From the NCBI RefSeq assembly GCF_910592395.1, contig NC_088318.1, positions 13,144,349 to 13,208,348 of the forward strand: a DNA stretch of 64,000 nucleotides. Direction: 5' to 3'. Origin of the DNA: Lineus longissimus. Lineage: Eukaryota; Nemertea; Pilidiophora; Heteronemertea; Lineidae. The notes beneath the pieces were generated by a model. That model ran no database searches, was not told where the DNA came from, and saw nothing but the letters and a program-made list of their open reading frames with translations. A program made the translations under genes and the position numbers. Of this stretch, positions 1-15,000 are shown in pieces (within the stretch, counting starts at the first letter, position 1; the number at the start of each line of letters is the position of its first letter).

Positions 1-48
1 TTTTTCTTCTTTCTGTATATAGTCGTTACTTCTTTAATCAATTTCCAG

Positions 49-3000
49 GGAGTTTTAAGGATGAGTGCATAAGTAACCCTCAACTGTGTGAGGATGGCCT
101 CACCGTCTCTGCATGGTTCCGAGCACGCAAGCTCGCCGACTTATTAGAAAACACATTGATTAGGTTAGTGGCTTTCATGCGATTTCGCTTTTATATATAT
201 TATTATATATTTTGTAAGCAGACGCCCCTGCAGATAAAGCTTTCGCCATACAATCACCGGTACCGCCAACGGGAGAGTGTTGGTGACCTGAAATTGTATT
301 GACCTATCGCAAGCTCGCCGCTGGCCAAATCGCAGTCATGGTGGATTCTCCGCTTGGTCTGATCACTGGGTGTTTCGTAAATGGACAGGTATAAAATGTA
401 TAAATTTTGTCGAGATAAAGCTTGTTGCATCATGCGTTAAAAAAGGATAACAAAACTTATGTTGTTAAGTAGCATGCGCAATCATTACCTTGAGATGTTC
501 GATGAAAACCAATGTTGAAATTTTCAGTTCGACGCAGACGACACCAATTAAACCTACGGGTGAAGAGAAGGAAACGGGGTTCAAGGTAGTTATTACCTCG
601 AAGGCCAACGGGCAGGTGATCGAAGCATTCCTGCGGACACCGACTCATGTTTGGAGAGTCACAACGAAAAAGGTAAGAATATGTTGAATTTGGATCTTTA
701 TGTTAGCATGAGAATGTTTTCGAAGAAATGATTCAGCAAGATGGAACAAGGTTGGACGAATTTATAACAAAATCTAAATTATGATATCAACTCTGCGAGA
801 GATACGTTGAGGGGAGCACGCTGCGAGAGGTATTATGGTGAGTAATAAATCATAGCCGGTCCCTAACATCGCGCTGAAAAGGGATGTCGAAGCACTTTAA
901 GGATTTTTGAACTTTGATATATAGATGTTAAATATTCCCATTTCAGGTGGTCCCGATGAATACTTGGTTTAACCTTGGCTTCACATGGTCCCTCACCACG
1001 GGCCTGAAGGTGATACTAGATGCCGAGAAAATAGCCGAGACAACATCCGGGACTGCGCAGACCAATACCTTCGCAACCAATACTTTTGCTGTTAGGAATA
1101 ACGCAGGCATTGAAGTTCTCCTCGATGTCTACAACCTTGCTGTGTGGAATTCTGTGACACCTGAAACCAAGTTGCACACTCTGGTTGGAATGAAAGGTTC
1201 GTGTTCTCCAGTGGGATTGCTTAATTTGTTTCTTTAAACAGTGTGTGATCAATAAATGTTGCAAAGCCCGGCGTGCCTTTGGCCTTGGGTGGTCGCGCCC
1301 CGAATTTACGAAGCGGTGTTAGATCCTTGAGACTAAGTAACTTATTCAAAAATTAACAAATTTTAAAGACTGCCTCCTCGAATACTCCGAGAACTACTGT
1401 CCATATTCCAAATCAACATTGTGCCTCCTGTCTACTTAATGCATCCATTTGTGTTTGATTGATTTGTTATAACCTGATTGTTGAGATGAGTAATGAAGAT
1501 CGAATATTGAAAGTCAAATATTTCGGTAATTATTTGTTTTAAATTGTAGCCGACCACTTCTTAAAGACACAAAACAACGACTTCTTCTATCCCTTTGACA
1601 AACCATGGACAGACCTGATTCAGCCGCCATCTCAGTTGATGAGCAACGCCACCTATGGGACAGATCGTTTCGGGAAAAGGGCGGGAAAAACGGAGAAGAA
1701 CGGCAATGTATTTCCTTACGTGTCTCTTGGCAACCACAGTACTGGTTGCGTGGTGGATCCCTCCCTTTGTAAAACAGCTGTCATCGTTGGCATGTACTTG
1801 CATATGCAAGAAGGAAACCGAGGTACCCTGTTTAGCTCAGGAGCGCAAGCTGAAGGTATGATTGACTCCTGATTGATTTAGAATACTCTATTTTCACTTT
1901 TATATGGTCACTTCGCATCTTTTTGGTCTCAAAAGTCACTTTTTGACAATTAAATTGCTTTACTTAATCTCGCTCTTTACTTTGTTGTTTTTAAGATACA
2001 GCGTTAAGTAAAATCTCTTTGGGTTCATTTTGATAAATGTATCGAGTTGGATTTTGTCCTGTTTTGCCAAAGGTGGCTGAACAACTAAGTGACTTTGGGG
2101 CGAAACGACTAATGGAAGGAGACATAAAAGCATTTTCTAGTATTTCATGGAAGCGCCCATTTTATCATATGCGTGTTCCAGGCAACCGTGGATTCCTAAT
2201 CGAACAGGTTGGCGTCAACGGTGACACCCTGAATGTCACTGTGGCTGATGGAACAAAGGTTTGGTGGAAGACGTGCTCGGCTAATACGAGGAAGTGGTTC
2301 TACGCTCAAGTGGAGTGGACCCCGATTAAAGGCATCACAGTTTTCCAGGATGGTTGGGAGATCACCGCCATTAGCGTAAGTTAGAAAGAAATTATAAACT
2401 GAGGGAGAGGAGACAGGAATTCGGTGGGCGAGATTTAGTTTCACGGAGTCGCAGAGAGGACGAACGTCTCCACCAACTCACATACATCACGCAGGCCATA
2501 GTCGGGCAAAAGCACTGTACTGCAATGCGATGTCGAATGCATTGAATGTAATGTCAAATTCATTGGTCAATGGTTCGAGCCTGCTCAAGAACTAAAACAC
2601 GGCTTCGGCAGCGTATTTAGGTCCGCGATATCACCCATTACATTGTACGTTGTCTACGGTCGAAAACCCATCTCAGCAATTCCATACAGTATCTAACTCT
2701 TTTACAGGAAAAAGTTATAACCGAGGCTCGAAAAAAGATGGACCACCACATAGTAACCCTAGGCAGAAACAACGACAATCTCTATACTGGTTTAGTTGAT
2801 GCCGAATTTGATGACATCACGTTCAAGTATGTCAAAGGAGCTAGCAGTAAAATTCCCAAAGTAGACCCAGTAAAAGGTACGGGATTGTTTGTAACTTGGG
2901 CAAGTCACTTTATGATTGCTACCTCATTTTAATAGGACGTAAAACCAATAAGCATTGTCCCTGGATTGGTCGGATGCCAGAGTACCGGTACACCAAAGAT

Positions 3001-6000
3001 CAAATCTAAGTGAGAAACATGTGGATTGGGTAATATGTGTTGAACTCCTCATTTGGATCGAAAGCAGTCTTTTTATTAGAAATGGTGTCCTGTCTACAGA
3101 CGTTCGCGTAGAGACGTACCACTGTGCACTTTGTTATTTGCATCAAAGATTTGATTTTTTCAACAGAGAGCTGCTACGAGAACATGGATGTGATAAAATA
3201 CATTGATAGGAATGATGGGCTCAACGTGACGAATGGAGAATGGGTAGCCGATCGTTTCAATACAATCACTGCGCTGAAATTGACAAAAGGTTCGGTCACA
3301 ATAGGTAAGTTCTATCCAAATACTTTTACCAAAACTCGATCGACCGAAATCTAACAATATTCGACGTTTTCTTCATGTTCGGGCCAAATCTGACAATACT
3401 TGAACCTGTTCTTCAAAATTTCGACAATAGTTGAACATGCCCTTTCTTTCAAAAACTAAAATACTCAAACATACTCATGGCCATTATGAGAATAATGAAC
3501 GATTTTTTTCTGCTGACAACTCTGAGTGATATATTCTTTCTAAATCTAACAATATTCGTTCATGATTTTTCTTCTTTACGATAGTTCTATTCGTTTCTCT
3601 AGATTATAAAGGAAAGTGCTTGAGTGACCCAACGCCTTGTAAAGAAGGAATAAGCATATCATTCTGGACATTGATGAACAACCTAGCCATAACGGAAGGA
3701 TATCTATTCTGGTATGTTAGCTTGCTTAGCATATAGCAAAACAGCTTGAAATAGTGTTTGAACAGATAAAATGTATGCTGCATATGACAAAATAACAGGT
3801 AACCAGTATAGTATGGCAAGCCGTTTGCTTCAAAAAGTCGAGATGATTTTTTTCATATGGCAAGCCGTTTGCTTCAAAAAGTCGAAATGATTTTTTTTCT
3901 AGTCGAAATGATTTTTTTCAAGTCAAGAAAAAAAATTTGAAATAAATTTCTTTTTTCAAGTCGAGATATTTATTTTTCTTCTCATTTAACTTATTGAAGT
4001 TAAATCAATTAATAAAAATTTCACTGCGAGAAAAAAATGATTATAAAAATTAAAATAGTGTTTGTAAAATATAATAATGATACATAATAAATACCGAAAT
4101 AGTGTCGAAAGTAAAAATTTCATACTCGAGTAAAAATTTCATACTCGAGAAAATAATCAGTCGAGCGCTACAAAAATAAAGTCGAACATTATGACGTCAT
4201 CAGTTTTTGTGTACATTGCGCGCGCCGCCTAATTCAACACCTGGCCAGCCGCGATCAGGCCCGTGTGTCGTGTTATTCTGCAAACCCTCTATCGCGTGCA
4301 ATACCTGATCGTTAGTGCTGTGCATAGGCACCAAGACCTCCGCAAAATCTTCTGCCAAAACGGAACCGGTGTAATGTTTTTGAGTGTTTCTGTTTTTGAG
4401 TGTTTCCCCTCATTGTTTGGGAACGCTCAAAAATAGATTGACAAGTTTTTCTGTGTATCCCCCCTATTGAAAAGTCGTGGTCTCTCTAGCTGCCTATTGT
4501 TTGGAAACACTGACACATGGGGAACAACCACAGATGTTACACCGGCACCGAAGTGATCGCATGCACGTATATACAGCGCACTCAGAATTCCTAGAATGTC
4601 ATCTAGTAGCCTGGAACAGTTCTCTAGTTTGTTTTGATCTAATGATTGTCTGGCCCTTTCAGATCGCCGGACCATAGCGGGACACTGACGCAGACACTCG
4701 GCAATGTCAACAACATCGCCTCCCGCTATCTTGCATACTGTATAGACTGGTCCCCTGCTATGTATATATGTGGGCATTAGAATGCGAAGTCAGCAAGAGA
4801 ACGGTTGGGGACGAGTCTACATACTGTACACGAAAAGTGATGACGTCATAATGTTCGACTTATTTTTTCTGTCTCGAATGTGTTTTTTTTTTGTTGAATA
4901 GGAAATTTGTCATTTACAATAAATTTTTATCGACTTGAAAAAAAATTTAAAAGAATTAGAAAAATAATCAACTGATAAGTTGTATATAAAAAAATTAATG
5001 AAAAAAACTTTTTTTTTTACTTAAAAAAAAAATATGTATATATATTTAAAAAGTCGACTTAAAAAAAAAAAAACTTGTAGAATTGAAAAAAAATGTGTAA
5101 ACTTGAAAATACTAATCTCAACTTTTTGAAGAAATTTCTTGACTTGAAATATTTTTTCTTGACTTGAAAAAAAAATCTCGACTTGAAAAAAATCATCTCG
5201 ACTTTTTGAAGCAAACGGCTTGCCATAGTATAGAGTCGTCATAATTTGAGTTTTCCACAGATTTAGTATTTCGGCGACGTGATCGGGGCTGAGTGATCTA
5301 AAGACCGAATTAAAAAAATTGGACTCCTATGCTCACGACATCTTAACAGAAATTCTGAATTTCTAGCTGCTTCATTGTATATCGAATGCAAAGAAGGAGT
5401 ATAAAACTTACCATTTATTGAAGTAACTTTTCAACCAAAATTATAGTTCTGGTGCACCAACCTCTCGTGGCATCGCAGTCACAGCCAAACTGGAGGCCGG
5501 AACAGCAACACTCAAGTTCATCGTCCAAACTGATACAAGTAAATGGGAAGTGTCGGGAACGACAGCTGTCAATAATGCTACCGATTGGATCAACATCGGT
5601 CTCACGTGGAAATCGGTTGATGGATTGAAAATATTCTTTAACGGCACACTAAAAGGTAAATACGTTATGGATACCCACCCTTGGCCAAGCTAATCGTGCT
5701 GTAGTCAATGGGAATTATCAATTGATACTGAGTCCTCGGGACAGAAAAAACAGATTTCCCGTCTCGTTCCCGCATCGGCGTTGCCGCCAAAGTCCCCAAC
5801 GGCTTTGGCCTTCGGTGGATCAGCCGCATATGGCACATTTCCTCGTGAGGAAAATACTGTCAATCGTATCTAGCTGTGCAAAATCGCAGATGGATTCAGC
5901 AATTTCGCTACATACCTAATGTGTTTTTGGAATGTCATCTTAAGTCAAACCTATTCAACACATGCGCTCTTTTTCAGCCTCTACCGCAACAAAGACGCCG

Positions 6001-9000
6001 AGTACAGTCGCCGACACCCACACGACCGTGGTCCTTGGCAAGCCTTCTTTCGCCGATGCAAACTACGCGAACGCCGTGTTTGATGACCTGGCCATCTGGT
6101 ACAATGCTTTACCTGCTCTCAACCGATGGAAATCACTCGGAGGGTTATGTGGTGACGTGATCGGTGAGTTGATGCCCTCAGAGACACTCTTAGGAACTAG
6201 TGGGCGTATGCGACGGTAATATCGCAAAAGACCCACTTCCTTGCAAATTCCTGGCGACGAATTTGTTCTGGTCTTTAATGTAGAACCACAAACTTATTAC
6301 TTCAAAGTTAGAGGTAAGGCTGATGATAGAGTATTGCTGACAACTTCAAAGCTACCGATTAAATATACATAATCAGACGATTTTCTTCACTTTTTCTAGA
6401 AACCGTTGACCCAAGTGCATTCACTCCACCACCGACAACAACAACGACACCGGCTCCTACCACCGCGTGGGTGCAACCAACTGACAGTAAGTTGATATGT
6501 AGCAGTGAGAGTACATCAGCATTGAGCCATCAGGACCAATAATACCTTTATGATGACAATTTTCTTGCTGCAAACTAAACTAAGAGCTTGTGTAACCAGA
6601 GTCTTTCTATACAAGGGTCTGGTCACCGGCAGCTTTCCTTTGATCACATGTATAGAAAGACTCTGGTGTAACTAAGGCAACTATGTCGCTACCAGTGCAA
6701 CTAAAAACCCGTTGCGTAATTTTTTTATTTTTTTTTTACATTGCACCTCCCTCCCACTGGGCCATTTAATATCTATACCGCTATGTTCAGCAGCAAAGCG
6801 TGAGCTGTATTTATCCCTCTGCACAATCTTAAACCCGCAGAAGTTGTGTTTATAATTCATGGACACATGGTTTTTAGAAAAAAACATAAACAATCTCGTA
6901 TCTTCAATGTTTTCAGTTACATGCAATATATGGAAATGTATGGTCTGCGCCTCATGTGAAAGTCCCGCCCTGCTGTTGAGCTTCGAGAGGATCAGCTTCG
7001 ACTATCCGGGAACGGATGTCAAATGCGTCAACGAGGTTTTGAGAAGCTGTATGAACAGTACCATACTTCCATTGAAGATTACACAGCATTTAACGATGGG
7101 TATCAACGCTTCGACAGTAATGAACATCAAGAAAAAGGATATCGCAAAGGTCGCGCAAGTAAGTGAAACTGTTCCATACATTTTATCTTTCTATGGTGAA
7201 TTTGGTTGCTTCGAAGGACGTATAAAAAGCCACTGCCTTATTGCTGCATCATTTTCTTCATTTAACAGTCACCTGACTCAAGAACTGCAAATTCAGTCTC
7301 TGTTTAAAATTCCAAGCCGAGACGTGTTACAGGTACATTTGTTCTTCACTAGCAGTTGTTAGAGATATTGCTGGGACTACTCACGTCCATCTTGCTGCAG
7401 CATTTAGAAAAGATTTATGTACCCGGGTAAAAATTTACATTTTCCGGAAGATATTAATTCAAGATTTCGAGCAACATGTATCTTATTGCCCGTGTCGGAG
7501 TAAAACCTGCCATATCCCCGAGGCAAAGGAATGTGTTGTGCACTTTTAATATCTGGCATTTTAAAGGACATGTGCATGTATTTGGTCATAGCTAATATTT
7601 TGCATATGCCATTAGTCCTGTCCCTTCTTTTTCAGTCTTATTACCCGGTTGCTGACAATATGTTGAATAAGAAAAATGCACCCGAATGGAAAGCTAAACC
7701 TGTAAGACAGCTCTTTATATCTCTGTTTTTATCCAAATGTAACTTTTTCCATGGCAATGGGTCTGATTAATTTCTTTTGTCTCAATGATCGAGAAGGTAA
7801 CATTTGCACTTCTTGTGAATTTTAAGAAACACTTTAGGACCTTATAAAACTGAAAATATAGAGCCGAGTGCAATTTCAAAGCAAGTGAAATTTGTTTAGT
7901 GACCTCACATCGAGTATTCACTAAAGCCTCACGTGTTAAACTAGCTACTAACTTGCTTCACGTGTAAAAAAGAACTCCCTCTTGGATTGCAGCTGAAGAG
8001 AGGATGTGTTCCTTTTTCTCTTGTCTATTTTTTGCTATTTCTATAAATACAGTGGCTTTTTCAGGGCGATTATTACGATGCTATGATAACCACTCATGAA
8101 CTGACAAAGCTATTAGCAATACAAAAACAATGCAAGCAAACCTATCGGAAGGAAATCAACTTTCGTAAGTATATCAATTATCATGATCAAAATAACTGTT
8201 GTACTAAATTTGTATTAAACCTGTTCCGTTACAGAGCCAATTGACACAAGTTATGCGCACCATTCAGGCGTTGTCTGGTGCGGAAGCAAAGAGAAACCCA
8301 TGCGAAACTGGAATCAACGATGAGAAGAACTTTTGTGAGCAGAATGTTTATGGAATCTTGAGTTTGATATTCTGGCTTTTTGCTTTACTAGTCAAGCTTC
8401 GTTTTGTTAATTGTTAATTTTTAACAAATTCAAGTTCAATTGCGTGATTTTCTCACACACGTCACTGATGATATCCGCAACATTTTCTTACACTTTATTT
8501 CTGCGTAACACTTTGCATTTGAATAATTTTTTGCAACAGGGAAGGTTCCTTGCAGGGAAGATTCAAAAACCATCTGTTTTCAGTCTGTGGTAAATCTAGC
8601 GTTCTTGAAGATAGATTAAACATGCGAAACTAGCATGACATTCATTTAGTGGGTTTCTTCCCGCTTCTTTTATACTTAATAACTGCACCATGATGGTTTT
8701 AGTAATATAAAGTGCGAGTGTCTTACTTCTCAATACGGTTAATTTGCATGCTTCATGTAATAGAATCATTATTATTTTCTCACAGTCACGGTTTTATCAT
8801 TTTGCAGTTACTGCTAGTATCCTTTCGTCCAATACATGCAAAGAGACCATATCAATATTTCCTAATATATCTGACGGAGGCCTTCGGAAGTCATGGACTG
8901 AAGACGAGTTGACGGGACAGGAACTACGAATAAAATATGCTAACAAGTCAGGTGGGTTAAAAAAATTGATCTAAAAAAAGAAAAAAGGAGTGATATACAG

Positions 9001-12000
9001 TGACACTTAGGTAGTGATTTGAAAAATATCCAGTACAACTTTTATATATACTTGATCTGCTGGGTATTGAATATCAATTTTTAAATTATCAGATGGTCTA
9101 GGTCCAATCGTACCCCAAATTCTGGCGTACCAAAAAAATTATTTCTATGCTCAAACTGAATACATGTACTTATCCGATTCTCATGAACGTAGTACTCGAT
9201 GTATATGACGAATTAGAATTATAGGCAACAATGGCATGATGCATCTGGTTAAAAAATAAGGAAATAACCAACTGATAAGCCTCAAGTTGAATTTATTACA
9301 CTGGGTTTTTACATGACCACCGGGAATCCCTCCATCTCATTGGACAAACAGCGTCATGTGACCAGTCCATAAAAAGAGCGTTTCCATTGACGTCACGTCA
9401 CGTCCGCGGGCCACCTCATTCTTTTTTAACCAATCATGACCGTTGAAATGGACGCAGTGAATTGTGAATTTATTTGCAGTTGAGTGCCGGAATGTTAGAG
9501 AAAAAATATAATCCCTTTCTTGGCCAATGTGCATATTTCTGCCTCTCCAATGTGATATCAGCCGAAAGCCTTTTTGTTCTCCAGTATAACTCTTCATCAT
9601 AATTACATTCTTCAGATAAATATGCTGCGAATCGTCAGATTGTATACTCCATCTTTGTCTCAGTCTCTACAAGTTATTCAAAGGTCATGTAAGTATCAAA
9701 CAAAGAAATACGAATTCATCCACATGGTTATTCCTACTGTATACGGTGACTGGAAATCGACCGACATCGCATGAAAAAAACCTCTGACACTCTATTCTGT
9801 TTTCCTCGAGCGCTCGACTTCTTATGTCAAGCACTCGAGATAAAAAGTGGAGTCGAGTCGAGATAAGATTTTTCATGTCATGTCCTTTACCTTTACCTTT
9901 TCAAAAGCTGAAAAAGCTTTTTCAAACAGTATGTTGACCTTAATGGTATGCATCTTTTCCCGACATAGTAGTTAATATATTCATTTTTTTCCATTCTAGT
10001 TCCAAAGAAGTAAACTTAACATCGGCGGTCATGATAAACAGCAATGTAATGCAAGTGAATCTAGACCCACCCTTCGAGCAGGGAGATGAGCTTTGTTTCA
10101 AAATGAAGCATCGCGTCTCGAATGAATACAAAGATAAGAAGAAGCGTCTAAGAAAAATGGACACTATCTGTTCCTATTGTGAATATGACTCGTAAGTATA
10201 CTAGTAGCTTTAATAGGCGTGCTTGAGATAGGTCAGGCCATTGTTTTTCACTGAAATAATCAGACCCATCTCATGACATGTTATCGACCATAAAAGGTAC
10301 CAGAACATACATGTATATCCCCTATTCTTCCATCCTTGACCACCGCAGGGGTAAATTCTCATAGTGCATCAGCCGTATGCGTTATGGTCTATGCATGAGT
10401 AAGCTACCTGGACAGGATGAGTTATATGTTGCCATCCCGCGGCGATTCCCTGTCTTTGAAGTGGCTTTTTTCCTTCTTCAGAAATGGTTCCCCCAAGGCC
10501 TGGGGAACGCAAGGTGTGAGAAAGATCAAATCAGATGCTCACAGCACGGAGTGTTGCAGTACACATACCACTAACTTCGCGATACTTATGCAGCCCATAC
10601 CAGTGTTTGTAAGTACATTTGTACACGTACAATGACATACCAACCGATACAGCATACAGACTACGTTTGCCTAAGTTACTCGATATAAGAAGGTATTCAG
10701 TATTTGATACGCCAAGATGAATGAGCAAGGCGTATTTCTGAATTTCTTGGGCGTCCATAGTGTACCGGTACGGTATACGCCTATAGAACCGGCTTTTAAG
10801 TATTGCATTTTGCAAATATCTCAAACGGGCCGTGTCGGGAACATCTTGTATCGTGTAGCTCTATGACCCGCCATCAGCCCGGGTTTTATTACGGGTACAC
10901 ATGTACAGTTTATGGACAAACCGCCTGTTTTACTCTGGCTCCTCTTGTTTTTCAGGTTCCTAGCGTACATGAGAAGGTGCTGTCCGTCCTGACATACATC
11001 GGCTTGACCATCTCTCTTATCTCACTACTTATCTTCTTCTTCTTGATCGTACTGAATCCGTGAGTATTTTGAATTTAACTTACCAGATGCTGTCATTTCG
11101 ATAAAAGATAAAAAGATGAAAGATAAATAATTTCATATTCTGCTTTATTTCAGTCATCTCTTAAATGAAAGAAATGTCATCCACCTCAATCTAATTGTGG
11201 CCATGATCATCGCACTGTTTATGTTCCTAATCTCGGAGTTGGTCACAAAAGAAAAGGTAGAGTCTTTACTGAAATCATTTGTTCCAAACCTTTTTACCCA
11301 TTGCATTGTTCTTACCTTTAATCTGATCATAGCCTTGACAGTAAGACAATAAATTATGATTTACAGGTGTGGTGATGCGAAGGCACAGAAAAAGCAGTTA
11401 TCATAGGTGTTTGGTTATCTTGATTCAAAACTCGTTAATCGAGCTATTTTATCTGAGCACGAAGAGCTGTAAAAGCCACAACAGTGCAGTGATACACCTT
11501 CGACTATACATGTTTTGAATTTGCTATTTGCTTTTATTTTGTTGACGATTGATTTAATTTATAATTTGTAACATAAACTGCTTAAACTGCATAAAGTGAT
11601 GTGAAACAAAAATAAATGAATAATAACCATGACTGCTCTTAATTCAAAACTGAGTAATTTTTTTTAGTCTGATAAACATCAGTCGTTTTGGTGCATTTGT
11701 TACATTTATGCCTGAAAATTCCTTTTTCCTTTTTAGGCAATTTGCCAAGCGGTGGCCATACTTATCCATTTCTTTTTCCTGGCGACCTTCTGCTGGCTAT
11801 GGGTAGAAGCCCTCTACCTCTTCTACGCTGTCACGTCAGGGATCACCAAGGGTCGCCTTAAGTGTTATATACCATTTGCCTGGGGTAAGTTGTAACAGAC
11901 GTGAACAGATTAGTCAGAGTCTAGAAATAGGTGCTTGATAATGATAAGTAAACGTTGGGCGTCTGAGACTAACGACATCATGCTCAAACTCAGCTTCATC

Positions 12001-15000
12001 GAATGCGATACTAACCTACTGGTTTTCTGCCAGGAATGCAACCAACACTTATGACTAAATATGAAGAAAATTATGGAACTATAATAATCATTAAGCAAAA
12101 CATGGAAGCACATTAAATGGTCAGGATAGGAAATAACGTCTTGTAATTATCAACAAACCTAAATAAGACAGTTTATATGTGATCAGTATTTCGTATAATT
12201 GCTCGATTTCCAAAGGCGAGCGAGGTAGCCCACATGCGCATATGGCTCTATGGATATAATTACCTATTTTCGTTTTTAGGTGTTCCTTTGGTGATAGTGT
12301 CAGCAGTCGTTGGCATGAACGTGGACAACTATGGGTCCGACTGGAAGTGTTGGCTGAATGCGGACGGAAACGCTATATATTCATTTGTTGGTCCAATATT
12401 GTTGCTGATATCGGTAAGTGATGCTAAATCAACTGTAACAGTCATTCTTATTAAAAACTGCCTGCTATTGCGTAAGGAACCGGTTCTTTGAGCTCTCATT
12501 CAGGGAGGTCAACATATTGGGTTGAAAAGTCGGTCACAAGGAGTGGACACGTACATTGCATAAAAAAATTGCTTTTGAGAGAATATCGCTTTTTCATTCA
12601 GCTTAATGCTTGTGTGATGATGATTGTCTTGTGTAACCTGTCAACACCTGCAATAAAGAGAGAAGACACACTTTCAGACATAAGGTAAGCCAAGTCCTTC
12701 TTTAATGTAACTGGTTTTAGAATATGACAGCGTTACTAAACATACATGTATATATGCATCAAAGCCACCCAGCCAATTAGGCTTCGTCCTCCTGACACCA
12801 ATAAATTCAGTCTCTTCATCTGCCAATGTTTTTTTAGAAAGGACGTGATTTTGAAACAAACCTTTTGGAAAATATTTCAACAACATTATAGATTATTAAA
12901 TGAATTTCAAGAGAGAGTATCAGGTGAGAGCACTTTGGACCGCGTTTAATCTTTGCACTACATCTCCGTCGCTGCTCGTTCCTCACTCGCCTTTTCTTCA
13001 CTTTTAGGAAAGCCGTCAAAAACACCATACTTTTGATACCAATACTTGGTTTAACGTGGGTTCTTGGTCTGCTGTCTGTATGGGATCCTACCTGGGGTCT
13101 GTTGTATGTCCACGTCATTCTCAACACCCTTCAGGTAAGCGGTAGACATTGTCTTGGTCAATTTGATATCATTCTTTCCCTGGTTATCAAGGAAAATCGC
13201 TACATTATGTACAATTGGTGTACGTAAAGATAGCACGTATTCTTTGTGGTCCACCTTTTCCACCCATGTTCCCTTCTGCTTACTCCTTCGGTACCATATG
13301 CATTCGTTCCCTTCTTCTTTTATGTGATCTTACCCGGGCCTTTTGGCTGCGGCTTTGTCCTCATTAAAGAAAATGATAAGTAAATACCATGGCAGCTCTT
13401 TCAGTGCAACAGTACTGGTTACAATACTAATGCCCAAGTTGGAATAATCTACATAACAAGCAGAATTGACATTTGATCTGTTTCTGTTTCAGGGCTTTTT
13501 TATCTTCCTGTTCTACTGCGTGGGCACGAAAGAATTACGCGACAAATTGCTCTGTCGCCGTGGTACATCCGACATTAGCTCATTCACAAGTAAAAATTCT
13601 GACTCACTCGAGAAGTTGGTCAGTCGAGACAAGGCTACAGAAGTGTTTTATTTGGTAAGCATGAGTTGGTGATAACCTACTGCCAAGACCAAGACGATCT
13701 CCCAGTTGTGAAGGTTTTTATATACTGGTAGCATTCAAGTTTTGCACATTTGGATATGTTGCTGTACATGAGCGAATGGAGATTTGCGAAGGAATATTTG
13801 GCCCTTTTTTATCAAGGGAAGCATGGTGACGAGAGAGCTGCGGTATCAAATTAGCAAAGGATTGCGTTAAGTTCTTTTTCTTCAGCAAGTTTTACAGTTA
13901 CGTGAGCCAAGGAGGAAAGTATCTTAAGTGCTTTGTCGTATTACTTTACTGAAATTATGCTGCCGTGACTGGGATCAAATTGCCTTGTGTTTATAATCAA
14001 CTTAATTGTATGTTTCGCTGCAGAATCCTCTTCCTGGGACGAGTGCAAACTACGTTCCCGTCAAGCCCCAGCCCAAGAGTCGTCCGGTCACTCCACGACT
14101 GGACACGCCAAGGAACACGCATGAACGACCGCCACTGTCACCTCCACCAGTCTGTAAGTATCTTTGTTAGGTTAATAAATATCATTGAAAGCAAATCTAC
14201 CCTAAATTCTAGACCAGGGACTGGTATCAATAAACCTTAATACCATCTCATTAGTTAAAACTTCTGCATGCCTATTCCGGATAGTGTTCATTTCAAGTTC
14301 ATTAATGTAGAGCATAAGCAGGAGTTATGACCAACAAAGAGGATTAGCATTTTATCGTACAGGACCCTTGGCTTATCAGTTTCTCATTCGGAGTTGGAGA
14401 CACCAGCCTTCGAGTAAATCTTCTTCAATTAATTTTGTTTACACTAAATAGCATAAACGTTACCGCGCCCGCTGAGCAACAGCTAAGGGCCCTGATATCA
14501 AAACTCATTTCGAATGACAACACCAGTATATCATACACATTAAAATATGTTTAAAGCAAAGTTGGTATTTTGATTTGACTACTCTCTGGAACAGATATAT
14601 TGGTATCAACCACTGATTAAACTTAACTCAATGACTTAATGTTAAACAGCCGGAAGTTATGTACAGTTGATATTGCGCAGTTGAATAAAAACAGAAATTT
14701 GCTGAGTTTTGCAGTAAATTATTAATTCAACGCGTGATCGATGACTTGTATGTCTTAAATCGAAGGCTTGGAACCGATTGTAATAAAACTTGGAAATGAA
14801 ATTTAAATAACTTGTAACACTGTTTTGCATCGAGTTAAATTGTTGAATTTGATCAGCATTGAAATAAAATTGTCTTGTTTTGTAATTGGTACAGTGTGTC
14901 CCCAAATAAGTGAGTAAAAATATACTAGATTAAAAAGTAATGTAATGTTGCATCCAAGGGGTTATAGCATGAATTAATGAAGAGTAATTCGTTAATATTT

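Noticed and set aside
280-391. Exon-like stretch with a possible donor at 391
   Set aside because: Exons 49-163 and 528-672 already join in phase and give a continuous module; including this stretch breaks the frame.
7268-7331. Segment with acceptor and donor in the GPCR gene (HLTQELQIQSLF)
   Set aside because: It needs two leftover bases, but exon 6917-7158 ends in phase 0 and joins directly to 7636-7701.
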